A DNA stretch of 64,000 bases, from the NCBI GenBank assembly GCA_037044905.1, contig JBAOKB010000158.1:1-64000 (forward strand), in the 5' to 3' direction. Of this stretch, positions 43,613 to 55,708 are shown one piece after another (the first letter of the stretch is position 1; every line of letters starts with the position of its first letter). A program made the position numbers and the translations under genes. Source of the stretch: Hortaea werneckii. Lineage: Eukaryota; Ascomycota; Dothideomycetes; Mycosphaerellales; Teratosphaeriaceae. The notes beneath the pieces are model-generated. The model did not search any database, had not been told where the DNA came from, and was given only the letters and a program-made list of their open reading frames with translations.

Positions 43613-45094
43613 GATGGGCTGGTGGTCGGTGTTGGTGGACGACCGTGGGTGGAGGAGGTGGTGGTGGTGGAAGGAAAGCGAGCTGGACTAGTGGTGGTAG
43701 ATGAGCTGTAGGAACGAGCGTGGGCAGTCACGTCACCCCTCCCGTGCTTGCAAAACTCCCGCTATTCCTCGGCAAGCTTAGAACATTGAATTCCAGCGCG
43801 TTGGATTCGGGGCAATGGTTGAACGTTGCGTTGAAACTGCGGTGCAACCGTGGGGAGAAGGAGGAAGGGACGTTTGTACCGGACCAAGAAAAAACAATGA
43901 CAATATTACAGTCACTTTTCTTTTTGGTCACACACACGCGCAGCCGCACGCACCGCACGCAAGAATTATTATGATTCCTCTTCCCGGGGCGCCAGATGAC
44001 GAAGTGAGGTAGCTTTAGCTTGGTTGAGATAACACCGAGGCGGCCCCGCTGATAAGGAACCTCCTCGACCTCCCAATGGGAAGTTGAAGTCAATGAGGTG
44101 TCAGCGGCGTGTGCTTGGCTCGGTTAGGCGGGAAGAGCCATTCTTAGCGCTCCTGTCCTCGATTGAGTCCATCCCGGTCGTCGCTCAGGAACCCGATCAA
44201 CCCGGGTCCGCATGAAAATGAACCGGAGCACTGGTTCCATCCCCCCCTCTCTGTACCCCGTGGGCATCGGGAGAAAGCATTGGCGAGATGCGGATCTCGT
44301 GCATATCACTGACTACCTACTCCTCAACTACATGTGCACCTCCTCCATGAGGCCGACGTGAAAGGGATCATCAGATGGATGTCTGCACTACAGCACAGTG
44401 CAGGCGGCAATCCCACCCACCCGCCGTCTCCGAGACCGGCGATAGACCGCTACCACCCACACACGGCCGTGATCCAAAAAGAAACGCCGACGCATTAGCA
44501 AACGGCTTCAGGTAAATCGCCATTGGTGGAACTGCATGCCCGTATCAGCGCCTGCGATCTGGTGCATGTCGAGATGGATGACTGCGCGCGCAGATATTGA
44601 CAGAGTGACGTCGGATCGCCTGCTCCAATCCCTGCCTTTTACCAGCCTCTCCCACCGAACAACAACCAGGCAACTTTTTCCGCAGGTCAACGAGGCTGGC
44701 TATGTATCTTCAGGAAGATCGCCGTTCTTGTGCTTAAAAATTTCCTGGTGAAGTTGGTGAAGTCCAGCTCAGCACTATCAGCATCAAGTAGCGCTCTCCC
44801 GCATTTCTGAGAGGCAGCACCTACTTAACTCGACCACTCAATTACCACCCGTGCCTGAAAATCAAGATAAACTCAAAGCTCAACATACAATTCAGCTCTC
44901 TACTTATATAGTACAGACCCCAGGCAAAAAGGTCGCCTATGGCAGTGCTGGAAGCACTACACGGTGCGCCTACAACGCCCCGCCGCTTCTTCATTACATG
45001 CAAAACCGGAAGAAGAAGTAGAAGTTTCCCCCGCCTCCTCCGCTCCCATCTTTCACCATCTTCGAGCCTCATCGTTTCTCCAAATCACCTACAT
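43613..45094. promoter_or_regulatory. PYC upstream / clathrin downstream interval
   Basis: About 1.48 kb between two minus-strand genes. A GGT/GGA-rich simple repeat lies near 43640-43690 just upstream of the PYC start. Otherwise there are only short open frames with no recognisable product. Confidence 0.45.
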
Positions 45095-48000
45095 CTAAAA
45101 TCCTCCGTAGCCGGTGGGCTGTGGCATGATGCCGTTAGGTGCCGGGCTACCACCCGTCTGCATTGGTCCTTGGGTAAGCATGAGTCTAGATTGGCCGAGG
45201 ATAGGACCAGTGTCTTCCTCCTTCTTGTTCTCAGCTTCCCGGGCCTTGCGCTCGTCGTTGTCGCGCTTCAGCTGGTCGATCGTGAAAGCCTGCTGGGACA
45301 TGTAGTTGATCATGAACGGCATGGTGAAGTCGTTGAGGCCGTGTCGCCAAGAGATCTCCATGACGACGTGCAGAGGGATGAGATCGTAGCAAGCGTATAG
45401 CATGCCGACGTAGCACTCCTTGCTGCCGATATCGACGAACTGTGACAATAGTCAGTATTTCATCTCCCTGACACTCTGCGTAGATGGGACTTACGTAGCG
45501 CAGCAGCTCCTCCACGACCTCTGCCTTGCCGCTGATAGCAGACGTCTCGATAGCATCCTTGTAAAGCTTATCTTGCTTCGACAAAGCAATGCTCTTGTCC
45601 CACCTCTTGTTCTTGCGGTAGATGTTGGCAGCGATCTGGCGGAAGAACACAAGCTCGTGTTTCTCCAACCTCTGAGCCAAAGCAACGGCTTCGTAGTTGT
45701 CGAAGTTCTCTACACTGTCGCGAAGCTGCTTGTGGTCCTCCTCCTCAATGAGCAAGTCATTGATAGCGTCGTTGACAGCGCGCTTGTTTTGTGGCTGAAC
45801 GTTGAGCAAGAACGGCTTGATGAGTGGGATGTTGTCCGACTTCTCGAACATCCGGACAACGCGGTTGACATCGATACGCGGCGTCAATACCTGCAGCAGG
45901 TCGGTGATGAGGGATGGCTGCTCCTGCAAGTAAAAGTTGAGGGCACGGTAGTAAATCTCCAAGTTCGCGACCTTGACAATGGTCTCCTTGAAGGTATGGT
46001 GCTCCCAAGCGTCGGCGGCGCGCTCCATCATTGCCAACGCTGCGTTGTCGTACTCGTCGTAGTGGGCGTACAGGAAGACAAGTTCGGGCCAAAGGTGGGC
46101 CTCCTCGCAAGCCCTAATGACCTTCGGAATGTTCAAGCGGCCCCAGAAGATACGCAGGTGCTCCATGACACGCTCGGGGTGGTACTTGCTGAGGGCAATA
46201 CCCAGTTCAGTGAACATTCCCATGTGAGCTAGAATCCAATGTTAGCATGATCTCCAACTTCGCAAGTAGATATACTGTACTTACCCCGTTCCAGACCAAG
46301 TCCAGCCTCGAGCAGCGAGATCAACTCGTCAAAGTAACCGTTGCGCTCATACTGCTTGACAAGGTCTTGCAGCTCATCAGCATGCACAATGAGGTTAAGA
46401 CCGCAAATCTGTGCCAGACGGAACTCTTTCTTGGCAACGCAGGCTTCGTTGACCTGCTTCCAGACCTTGACGCTGTTGGCCTTGCGAGCGCACTCGACAG
46501 CAGCCTGATAGTCCTCCAAGTGCACAAGCGTCGTGGAAAGCTTGGCCCAGTTGGAGATCGAGGAATAGAAGATCTTAGCAGCCTCGTGGTAGCCTTCCTC
46601 GTACGCCTTGTCACCAGACTCCTCGACGTTGGCAACGTTCGTGCCGCGTAAGAATTCCTCAAGCTCAGGCAGCTGATTAGTGCGAGCATAGCAGAAAGCC
46701 AGAGCGGTATCGATAGGAGCCTCGCGGAGAGTCTTACGGGCCATGCGCAAGAACTTGATGAGGTCTTCATCCTTACCGCTGTGGGTTGCGACCTCAATGA
46801 CTTCTGGGTAGTTTGATGGGTCCTGAGCACGAAGGTACGACTCGATGGCGTCTGAAACACGCACACCGTCGAGCTGAGCCTTTGCAACCCTGCTCCATAC
46901 CTCTGGCAGGTCAACCTGGTCAGCATACTCCTGAGCACGGTCAATGCTGACGACATGGTCGACAAGCACGCCGGTAGCCTCCTGGTGCTGGCTAGCCTTC
47001 TTGTAAATGAGGAAGGCTTCCTCGTACATGCCCACATCAATGCACTGCTGCGCGATGTCCTCAGGCGTGTAGTTGTCAAGAGACTGAATGTAGTTGGCCA
47101 CGCGTCCGCGATCGGACTTGGCTGCTGTGAGCATGAGCAAGTTCTGCAGGTTGGAATTGTCGCTAAACGTCGACGGTTCGAGGATAATCTTTTCCAACAA
47201 CTCAATCAATTCAACCGGCATGTCGGCATCGATGAAGGCCTTCACAGCGATGGAAACCTTCTCGGGGTCTTGGCTCTGAGGCACCGCCGTCGAGACAACC
47301 TGATCCACCAGCGAACGTCTGTGGATGTTGTTCTCGGACAGGACGTATGACCAGATCTCAGGGTCGGCACGGTCCAACAGATACCGGCTTTGCGCTCTAA
47401 ACATGCTGTTCTCCGACGTAATGTTGATGAGCTCAAGGTCATTCTGACCCTTGGAGTATGCAATGAAGGCCAAGTTGGGGTCGCGCTTCTCACAGTACTT
47501 TCCGACCTGAAGCGTATCGTACATGTCGTTCTCCTGGAGGAATTTCTCCGGGTTGTTGTTGCTATCGATGTAGATCTTTGCCAGGGCATTGTACACAGCT
47601 TGCTGTTGGTTTCCAGCAGCGAGGGTAGCCTCAAGGAACGGCAGCAGAAGCTTCAGACGGTTGCGTGACTCAACTTCACCGACTAGCTCATCAATCGGAA
47701 TGGACTGAGGAGAGACAGAGTTGAGCAACCCCTTTATGATATTCTCGTCACAGTCGACATCCAACAGACCACCGATGACGGCCGGGGTCCTAGTTGGATT
47801 GACGCGCTGTACGTATACCTCAATCGACTTGAACTGCTGGTTCTTGTAGAGGTACAGTACAAGGTCGTGGATGAAGTTGAAGCGGTCACAGACAATAATG
47901 AGCGGCAGTTGCTCAGTAAGTTGCTGCTCCTTCAAGAAGTTCTTCACTCGCTCCGGGTCGTAGCTGTTGGATTCTCTGCAAATACGCTCGACTTCGTTCA

Positions 48001-50305
48001 GCTGCCCCATGCGCGTAGCAGCCTCGATGTACTTGTAGGTAACATCTTTGTCCTCTGTGATGTTGACGATGCCGCCCAGATAGAAGTATAGACCTTCGGC
48101 GGTCCGGTACTTCTCGAGAAGATCGATGATCCGCGTTGGACCAAACAGGTCACTGTACTTCTTGGCGATGTTGATGACGGCCTGGAGGTTCTGGCGGATG
48201 TTCACCTTCATCATCTCATCCAAGCACTCTAGACCAAGCTCGACGGTGAGACGTCCAAAGTAATTAATGAGGAACTCCTCCGGGATCTTGTCGGTCTGCA
48301 CGATACACCGCTTGATGCTAGCGGGGTCTTCGTAATGCTCAAGAGCGCGAGTCATCAAGCCAGAGTTCTCACAGAGCTGCGCGACACGTTGCCTGTCGTA
48401 ATGCGAGAACATTTCGTTCCCGAGGATGGCGTCCGCGACCTGTGGAGCGTTCATCAGATTCATTTCGAGCAGTCGTGTTTGGAGATGGCCTTGCTCTGGC
48501 TTGTTGGCGCTAAGGACATCAAGCAAGAAAGCAGTTGCCTGTTGGACCATTCCCTGGGACTGGAAAATGTCGACGGTGCGATCAATGTCGATGAGGCTCG
48601 GGTCTTCGCGTGCGATGTTGGTGGCAAATTCAGCGCCCTTCTCCGGGTTCACTCTGGTTACATGCTGGATGAGCGAGTTGAAATCTGGCGTGTATCCAAC
48701 CGACTGAGAGTATGGCAAAATCTGATCGAAGTTGCCGGATTCTGCCATGGCGGCAATGACCTTCTGCGAAGCACCAGCCTCCTGGTAAATCTGTTGTGCC
48801 AATGCGACATCGTGGATGCGCACCAAATCACCGAGCTGCTCAGAACAGCCAAGCTTGCCCTCCTTCATCCACTTCTCGAGCAGATGCTTGCGGTTCTGTT
48901 GCAACACCGGGCGTGCCAACTCCAGTGTCTCGTGCTGGTTCAGCTTGCCCTTGTCTAGCAGCATACCAAAGTATTGGAGGATGACAGAGAGCTGGCCTTG
49001 TTGCTGAGGCACCGACTTGAAGCGCTCGATCGTCTGGGGCGTGCGCAGGAAGCCTTGCGGCGAGTTTGCCGCAGTCTTCGCAGCGTTTTGATAGTCGCCC
49101 ATTGTGAGCAGCTGATCGAAGCGCTGCTGGTAAAGGTTGTCCGCACCCGGCAATCCTGCTCTTGATGCCAACTTGTAGGCCAGCTCTCCATTCTCTGGGT
49201 TCTGAAGGAGGTAGGGGATAATTGTGCTCTCGTCCACGCTTACTGACAAAACTTGGCCCTTGCGGTTGACGCCCACAATACCCGAGCCTTCAGAATCAGA
49301 TGCGGTAGTGAAAATGGTGTCGCTAGATATCCGATTCATGAAGATTGTAGTCCCCGTCTCGAGATCGTAGAGGTGGATGAAACCGTATTTCGTGACGAGG
49401 TAAATGACCTTATACTTCTGGGAGACCTGCATGGACACCGGGAAGTCGTTGGTCGCTTCAGCTGGGAAGTAGATGTCTACCGCCTTCTTCTGGAAGACCG
49501 GGTTCGGTGACTGGTGGTCGACCTCGACAATGTGTAGCTTCGCGCCGGTCTGGGTGCGGTTGGCAAAGGTAAACAGCTTGCTATCTGCTGGCGCGTCCTC
49601 CAGGCGAAGTTTGCCAAAGGCAGCAGCATGTCCCTCGATAGACTGGCTGATACCGCGTGCCTTGGAGTACAGCTGCATGCTGCCAACCACCCGGCCTTGC
49701 TGCTGCGAGATACCAACGACAACCATCCACTGCTCGTCATCGTCTACGCGGTAGTTGATAATCTGGCAGCCGGAAAGGTTCTGGTTACGCTCGAACATCT
49801 TCTGAGGGGACACCTGGGCGGGATCGAAGATGTTCCAGTGGTATACGCTCGTGTCCGTCACCAAACCCAGCGTGGTCTCACTGAACCATTTCCAGAAGAC
49901 CACATCTTCGGTCATTGTAGTGCTCTTGATCTTGCTCTTTTGCGCCAGGTCGAAGATCTGCAACGTCTTGCCGCCGGCTTTGAGCGCGATGATCTCCTTG
50001 TTCCAGTGCATGATGGCGCTGTCGGCCTTGATGGGCCGGCGCATGACGTTGTTGCCATTCTTGAGGTTGACGATGAGGACTTCGGGCTGAGCGCTGCCTT
50101 CGGCTTGCTGCCGTATGCAGACAAAGTTGTCGGATTCGAGAGTGCAGGAGTTGAAGCCAATGGATTGTTGCTGTTGATGTTGTTTGTGGTCAGCATTGGC
50201 CTAGCCTCACAGCCGGCGCAGCGATGTAGGCTCGCGATATCTTACCTGAACGCCGACGGCATTGAGCTGCAATTGCTCGGTGAACTTGATGGGTAGCGGC
50301 GCCAT
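45095..50305 (-). CDS. CHC1: Clathrin heavy chain
   Basis: Four exons in phase: 50305-50246 (20 codons), 50170-46285, 46228-45495 and 45439-45095; introns are 75, 56 and 55 nt. The product is 1674 residues, the usual clathrin heavy chain length. It begins MAPLPIKFTEQLQLNAVGVQ, followed by the beta-propeller (SIGFNSCTLESDNFV, RRPIKADSAIMHWNKEIIAL). Seven clathrin heavy-chain repeats form the leg (for example LYFYLGGIVNITEDKDVTYK, IYIDSNNNPEKFLQENDMYD). The trimerisation region has YVGMLYACYDLIPLHVVMEI and WRHGLNDFTMPFMINYMSQQ. The C-terminus is Gly/Pro-rich, ending TGYGGF. It forms the triskelion coat for endocytic and Golgi vesicles. The first coding exon is short, a pattern seen in several genes of this window. 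Frame intact. Confidence 0.97.
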
Positions 50306-51466
50306 GGTGGGGTACTATGTCAATGGATCTACCGCATCAATTACGATTGGGCGCAGCAGCCTAGGTATGCTCCTGAGAACGCTTCCGGCCACTTGGCCGC
50401 GGAGAGTCGATGCCCGTCGCGAAGACACGCGGCTATACAAACAGGCGGCGGCAAAGGAATGAAAGAGGGGTCGTTACGGCGTGACTGTTGAGGTGGAGCG
50501 GGTGTACGGGGTGGTGGAGGTGGAGGTGGTGGTGATGATAGTAGTAAGGAGGCGCCTCAATAACTTCCAGGATCGCTTCCGCTCCCAAGAGCTCCTACGC
50601 AAGCAAGCTGTCCCCCGGCCGGATGCCACGCGAACGGATGAAGCCGTTTGTTAGCCTCAGGCAGACATCTACATAGTATGACGACAACCTTGGAAGTCAG
50701 CGGGCTTAACCGCCGCCGGACTGCACTGGACGGGATCGGGAGGGGGAGTGATGAGACTGATGAAAGGAATTTCTACGACCTCGGGATAATTACCTAGGTA
50801 ATACCTAGGTAGGTATGTAATGTATCATTGTTGCCCCTGGCTGGAGTGACCGATCGAAACCATTTGCAGTCCTCTTGCGGGCCTCAAGACCCTATTTACC
50901 CATCGTGTAATGTGCATATGGGAAGTTCTTTCCCTGCATTTTTACGTCTGCTGGTAAATCACGTGCCGATCCCATAAACACTACTACCTACCTAGGTAAC
51001 ATTCATTCATTCAGCCAAGACGAGGAAATCATCTTGGGATGGAATATCTATGCTGCTGGCTTACCAACGTTCGATCTTCTTTTCTTTGTCTGTTCATGAA
51101 ACTCGTCCTCGATAATAGGGCATAGCGCTGTATGCACCCATTACATCCACATGCATACATAGTACTGTACCTAGTCGTACGTGATGCCCGAAATGTCGTG
51201 CATATGGCCCGTGCGCCCCACGCTTTCAGTCATACTTCCTCTCCCACTTTCGACTTTCTCCCCAAACGTCACCCCTTACTTTTCTCACTCTCCCTAACGA
51301 TAGTATTCCTTTTCTTCCGCTCGACGCTCGCGCGCACAAGGTATAGTCGACACCTCTCGTATCCCGTAGCTCGCACCACCGCTCCCAACAAAGAGCCCAT
51401 CCGAAATCGGATTGCCCCACCATACTCAGCAAACCCTGAGTAACCCGTCGCCCGACTCGCGCAATC
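50306..51466. promoter_or_regulatory. Divergent region CHC1 / HCR1 with TACCTAGGTA palindromes
   Basis: About 1.16 kb. It contains a GGT/GGA-rich repeat near 50510-50540 and three perfect 10-bp palindromes TACCTAGGTA (50791-50800, 50802-50811, 50989-50998). A CT-rich region lies upstream of HCR1 (about 51235-51330). Confidence 0.55.
50791..50998. repeat. Three TACCTAGGTA palindromes
   Basis: Copies at 50791-50800, 50802-50811 and 50989-50998. The first two are nearly adjacent, separated by one base; each copy is its own reverse complement. Confidence 0.75.
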
Positions 51467-52347
51467 ATGGCACCAAGCAAAGCCCCAACCAGCTGGGAAG
51501 AGGAGGAGTCCGACAGCAGTGAAGGATCTTCGCCGCCCGCCCCGGCTGTCGCCCCCGTCGCAGATTCGAAGACGAGGAGGAAGAAGAAGTGCTAGACGAC
51601 TGGGAGAACGACGAAGACTCCGAAGAGGAGCGCGAGAAGGCGAAGAAGGCGGCTGACGCGAAGGCCAAGGCTGATGCCGAGGCGAAAGCCAACAAGAAGT
51701 CCAAGAGCCAGCGCATCGAAGACCGCATCGAGGAGAACAGGCGCAAGAAGGAGTCACTTCTTGAAGACGACAGCGAAGATGAAGATGAGGGCACTCGTCG
51801 CGCTAAAGCCAAGGCCAGTGAGAAGGAGAGTGACCTTCAGCACGCTGAAGACCTCTTTGCTGGCATTGGCATCAACCCCAACCGAGGTGCCAAGCCCGTC
51901 ACGGTCACCGATGAATCTGACCCCACGCAAGCCATTGACCTCTCCAGTCTCTCGGTCTTCAAGCCGCAGACTCCTCTGCAGTTCCAGAAGCTGCGCGAGA
52001 CCCTCGTACCTCTCCTCACGGCCAACAGCAAGAAGCCGCAGTATGCGATCATGATGCCGGAGTTGGTGAAGCAGCTGTGCAAGGAAATGAACAGCGACCA
52101 GATCAAGAAGGTCGCCAGCTCGCTCAGCACTCTCAGCAACGAGAAGATGAAGGAAGAAAAGAGCGCAGACAAGACCAACAAGAAGTCTAAGGCCGCCAAG
52201 ACCAAGACGACTCTGAACGCCGACAAGGGTATGGCCAACCGAGCAGACACTATGGCTTACGACGATGGTCTGGAAGAGTATGTCTAATTACCCTCGATCA
52301 ATTCATGGATAATTTGGCTGACGTTGTACAGTGACGACTTCATGTGA
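51467..52347 (+). CDS. HCR1: Translation initiation factor eIF3 subunit J, one-base frameshift
   Basis: Exon 1 is 51467-52277 and exon 2 is 52332-52347 (intron 54 nt, gtatgt...acag); about 275 residues after allowing for one missing base. It begins MAPSKAPTSWEEEESD, which is typical. The next expected segment, RRRFEDEEEEEVLDDWEND, lies one frame away. Adding a C to the run at 51552-51556 joins the two, since no intron of usable size fits. The remainder is the normal subunit J protein: coiled Lys/Glu/Ala helix, DLQHAEDLFAGIGI, LSVFKPQTPLQFQKLRETLV, and a spliced acidic end EDDDFM. eIF3j binds the ribosomal decoding centre and helps eIF3 association and rRNA processing in the cytoplasm. A sequence error is the simplest explanation for the shift. 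Confidence 0.87.
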
Positions 52348-52858
52348 GCGAGTCCTTTTACTGAAGGAGGGGTCCACAATAGCGAGGTTTCAAAAAGGTA
52401 AGCACTACGATCGAGGCGTGAACAAAGGCGTGAGCAGCGGCGCGAGCAGCCACAAAAGCGATTTCAATGAGTACACCACGCGCCAAGAGCAAGCACGATG
52501 ACGAAGAGGATGGCAGCAGTCCATGCATGATGGCTCCGCGGAGTCCCTGGTAGGGCGGCGTAGCACATGGATGGTGCACGAGGTACGATCAATGGTGATG
52601 CGAGAAGATGATGGGGTGAATAACGTGGGAAAGCGATCTTTGAGATGTTCTATGTGCTTGCAAATTCGATAGAGGGTATGCATTTTCAGCAAATTGTTCT
52701 CTCTTTTTTGGGTCCGTTGGACTGTAAGTCTATTAAAGCAAGAACCCATGCCTTCTCAAGCAAATGGCTATCTTCTGGAGAACCATCGCTACGCATTCGA
52801 TGATTCACGGGATGTTCGTGCCACGTTGAAGTGCTCCTGTCACACTTCGAGTGGCGCT
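52348..52858. other. Convergent 3' interval, nothing recognised
   Basis: About 510 bases downstream of both HCR1 (+) and MSH4 (-), with only short open frames. Confidence 0.5.
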
Positions 52859-55708
52859 CTATTCTTCTGCACTGGCCGCACTGTAAAGATCTGTATTCCC
52901 TGCCACCGAATAGTTTTCGGCAACACGAAAGCGAGTTGGGTCTTCTGACACGGACGGACTACCTGCGCTCCTTGCCGCGGCTGTGCTGCTAGGTCCAGAG
53001 ACATTGGGACTGCTCGGTACAGCATGCTGCCTGTCTCCGGTACCCTCGTCTTTGTCGTCATTCTCATCTCCTGCGATTTCTTCGTCAGTCGCACCGCGCT
53101 GGATCTGTCTAGCCTCCTCGTCCAGGGCGCACATCCTCACTACAAACTCCTTCCGGAGGTCCAACAACCACTGTTTCAGAGTAGCATCATTCATGTGTCC
53201 TTCGTGCGCCTGTTGCAGATGTTCCTTGAGGTTCAACAGTAATTTGCGTCTACGTGCATTCACAATGGCCATAGTCTTTGCCTGACCTATGGCTTTCCTC
53301 ATCTCCAAAGTGTTCACCACATGTTCAGCATGTTCTACGACATCCTGCGGCAGAGGCACTACTTTTGCGAGTTTGAGACCGTAGTGTTGCTCTTGCACAG
53401 TACCGGATGAGACCCGGTATAGCATCTCCATCTTGTTCTCTTGGCTGGAGTCCACAGAGAGATGGAAATTGACCACACCGTTGCGCTCGGCCATGATAGT
53501 TGCGAGGTCACGGAAATGTGTCGCGAACCAGACAAGAGCTCTGCTCTCCACGAGTGCTTCGGCGATAGAAAGAGCGATTGCCAGACCATCACGGGTACTC
53601 GTGCCGCGACCAAGCTCGTCGATTATGACCATGCTCTGGCGGTCAACATTGCGTAGTATAAACGCCGTCTCCCGCATCTCGGCTGCAAAAGTTGAGACGT
53701 TGGCCTCTATGTTATCGTCCATTGACACTCGCGCGAAAAGCTGGCGGGTGATCGGAAAAGCAGCATACTCTGCGGGTACGAAGCTTCCAATCTGAGCCAT
53801 GACCGCCATCAGAGCAACGGACCGGATATATGTACTTTTGCCGCTCATGTTGCAGCCTGTGAGGATCTGGAAGCGGGTCTGCTGGGTAGCGTACACGTCG
53901 TTTGGAACGAACTTGGAAGCCTGGATCTTCTCACGGATTGGGTGACGACCAGCTCGGATCGCGAGAGTTGATGAAATCGTGGGACGGACGTAATCTTGGC
54001 TTGTGACGACTTGGGCGAAAGAGGCGAGCATGTCTAGCATGGCAATGCCTTCGCAGATCTTGAAGGCCGTCGACATATACTCTCTGACGTCTGCCGTCAG
54101 TGTCCTCACAGCAGCGTCGCTCATCAACAGAACCTCCGTGTGGGCATCAGATATCTTCTGGTTGCGTTTCAACAGGTCCAGTGTCTGACATTCGATCATG
54201 TTGTTCTTCTTGTACACGTTGATGAACACGGGCGGTAGGTTTCGATCTACAAGCTCGTCTGCCGGAAGACGGATGTAGAACTGACGGGTCTGGTCGAATT
54301 TAGTCTGCAATGGGAGGTTATTCTCTTCCGCTAGCTGAGAGATGTGTTGCAAAGCATCTGACATTGCCTCGTTGTATGTCTGTCGAGCCACATCAAGCAA
54401 GCCGTTAACACCCGCTTTCACCGCATACGTTCGCTGATTACGGAGGTCAAGTGGTTGCTTGGCGAATGTGGTGTCCTCGTTGATAGCGTGGTCAATCAGT
54501 TCTTTGATCGCGTTTACATGTTCCGATGCACATAGGCTCAGGATCTCTCGCAGCAGTGGAGCTCGCGCGCCTGCCAACGCTCGGACAAGTGGGTCAATGA
54601 GACTGACAAAGTGTTTCAACATTAGAACATTGTTGACAGCTTGCTCTACATCTTTGAGCGAAGGTTCTGTAGGAATGAGAATAAGTTGGGTCAGAACTCT
54701 GTCTTCGTCGAGAAAGGGCTTGAGTGCCTGCCTGACGGCGAAGAACATCTCTTCTTTGGTGCTCAGCTCCTCAAGGGCCTCGTAACGGATGTTGAGGGTG
54801 TCCGAATTCGTCAATGGCTGCATGATGCTACTGCGCAACAGTCTGCTGCCCATCGGTGTCAGGGTATTGTTGAGCAAACCGAATAGGCAGTCTTTGGATT
54901 TTGCAGAGTGAAGATTTTGCACCAGTTCCAAGGAGCGGATGGTGGACAGATCTATCATCATCGATCCTTCAGAGGGCTCATATTTGATGCGCAATGAACG
55001 TTGAGGGAATGTCTTGGACAAGCTCAGCTCAACATACTTCAGGACAGCAGCGAAACAGCAGACCGAGTAGTAGTTGCCGTTAACGGCTGTCTTGATGGTC
55101 TCCACGTCTTCACGGAAGGCAAGATGCTGAATGTACTCCAAACCAGTTGTTTCGGCCCAATAGCGACGGTCAAGGAGGACCATGTTGCTGTTCATTTCCA
55201 GAAGTGCGTCCTCTACGATTGAAAAGAGTTTAGACTTTGGATTGCTGGCTGTAGAGACGATCAGGATAGTAGAAGGCGCATAGACCATGAGCTTGTGTGT
55301 GGTTCGCACATAGGTTTGGCTGTCGCTGATCTGGCTTAACACAGCTTCGCCGGTGTCTAGGTTGACGAACGCCAGTCCGACTGTAGGAGAGATGCCCCGA
55401 GACTCACTGATGGAGCAGATAATCTCCTGGTTCTCGGCTCCTAACGTGGAATATCCAGTACGTGGACGAGCAGTGCTTGGGCGGGCAGTACTTGGTCTGC
55501 CGGCGTTACGGCGTCCATTGTACGGTCTTTGTACAGTCGAAGCTTGAGTAACATTCTCATAGTACGGGTTGGAGGTGCTAATAAATTGGGAGGAAGTGGT
55601 TGGGCTGCTCGCGTGGCGTGTGGAAGTGTTGTCGTTTTGACTGTGTGAGCCAAAACTATAGGAGGTGGTCGTTTTCTCAGGCTCGTTTGTGCTGCCACGC
55701 CCTGCCAT
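52859..55708 (-). CDS. MSH4: Meiotic MutS homologue Msh4
   Basis: Single exon, 949 residues from the ATG at 55708; the frame is open further upstream but without an ATG. A Ser/Thr/Arg-rich N-terminus precedes the conserved part, and the mismatch-binding domain I is absent, as expected for MSH4. Conserved parts include RYWAETTGLEYIQHLAF, NGNYYSVCCFAAVLKYVEL, LFGLLNNTLTPMGSRLLRSS, the ATPase P-loop GCNMSGKSTYIRSVALMA, ARVSMDDNIEANVSTFAAEM, Walker B-like IIDELGRGTSTRDG, and WFATHFRDL. Msh4 pairs with Msh5 to stabilise Holliday junctions and promote meiotic crossovers in the nucleus. The C-terminus carries an extra acidic and Ser/Pro-rich tail of about 70 residues. An intact copy argues that meiosis is, or recently was, under selection here. 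Confidence 0.95.
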   Translation of the reverse strand: MAGRGSTNEPEKTTTSYSFGSHSQNDNTSTRHASSPTTSSQFISTSNPYYENVTQASTVQRPYNGRRNAGRPSTARPSTARPRTGYSTLGAENQEIICSISESRGISPTVGLAFVNLDTGEAVLSQISDSQTYVRTTHKLMVYAPSTILIVSTASNPKSKLFSIVEDALLEMNSNMVLLDRRYWAETTGLEYIQHLAFREDVETIKTAVNGNYYSVCCFAAVLKYVELSLSKTFPQRSLRIKYEPSEGSMMIDLSTIRSLELVQNLHSAKSKDCLFGLLNNTLTPMGSRLLRSSIMQPLTNSDTLNIRYEALEELSTKEEMFFAVRQALKPFLDEDRVLTQLILIPTEPSLKDVEQAVNNVLMLKHFVSLIDPLVRALAGARAPLLREILSLCASEHVNAIKELIDHAINEDTTFAKQPLDLRNQRTYAVKAGVNGLLDVARQTYNEAMSDALQHISQLAEENNLPLQTKFDQTRQFYIRLPADELVDRNLPPVFINVYKKNNMIECQTLDLLKRNQKISDAHTEVLLMSDAAVRTLTADVREYMSTAFKICEGIAMLDMLASFAQVVTSQDYVRPTISSTLAIRAGRHPIREKIQASKFVPNDVYATQQTRFQILTGCNMSGKSTYIRSVALMAVMAQIGSFVPAEYAAFPITRQLFARVSMDDNIEANVSTFAAEMRETAFILRNVDRQSMVIIDELGRGTSTRDGLAIALSIAEALVESRALVWFATHFRDLATIMAERNGVVNFHLSVDSSQENKMEMLYRVSSGTVQEQHYGLKLAKVVPLPQDVVEHAEHVVNTLEMRKAIGQAKTMAIVNARRRKLLLNLKEHLQQAHEGHMNDATLKQWLLDLRKEFVVRMCALDEEARQIQRGATDEEIAGDENDDKDEGTGDRQHAVPSSPNVSGPSSTAAARSAGSPSVSEDPTRFRVAENYSVAGNTDLYSAASAEE

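Noticed and set aside
45420..46232. A 270-codon plus-strand frame opposite clathrin heavy chain
   Set aside because: Antisense to a highly conserved gene with strong codon bias; no recognisable product.
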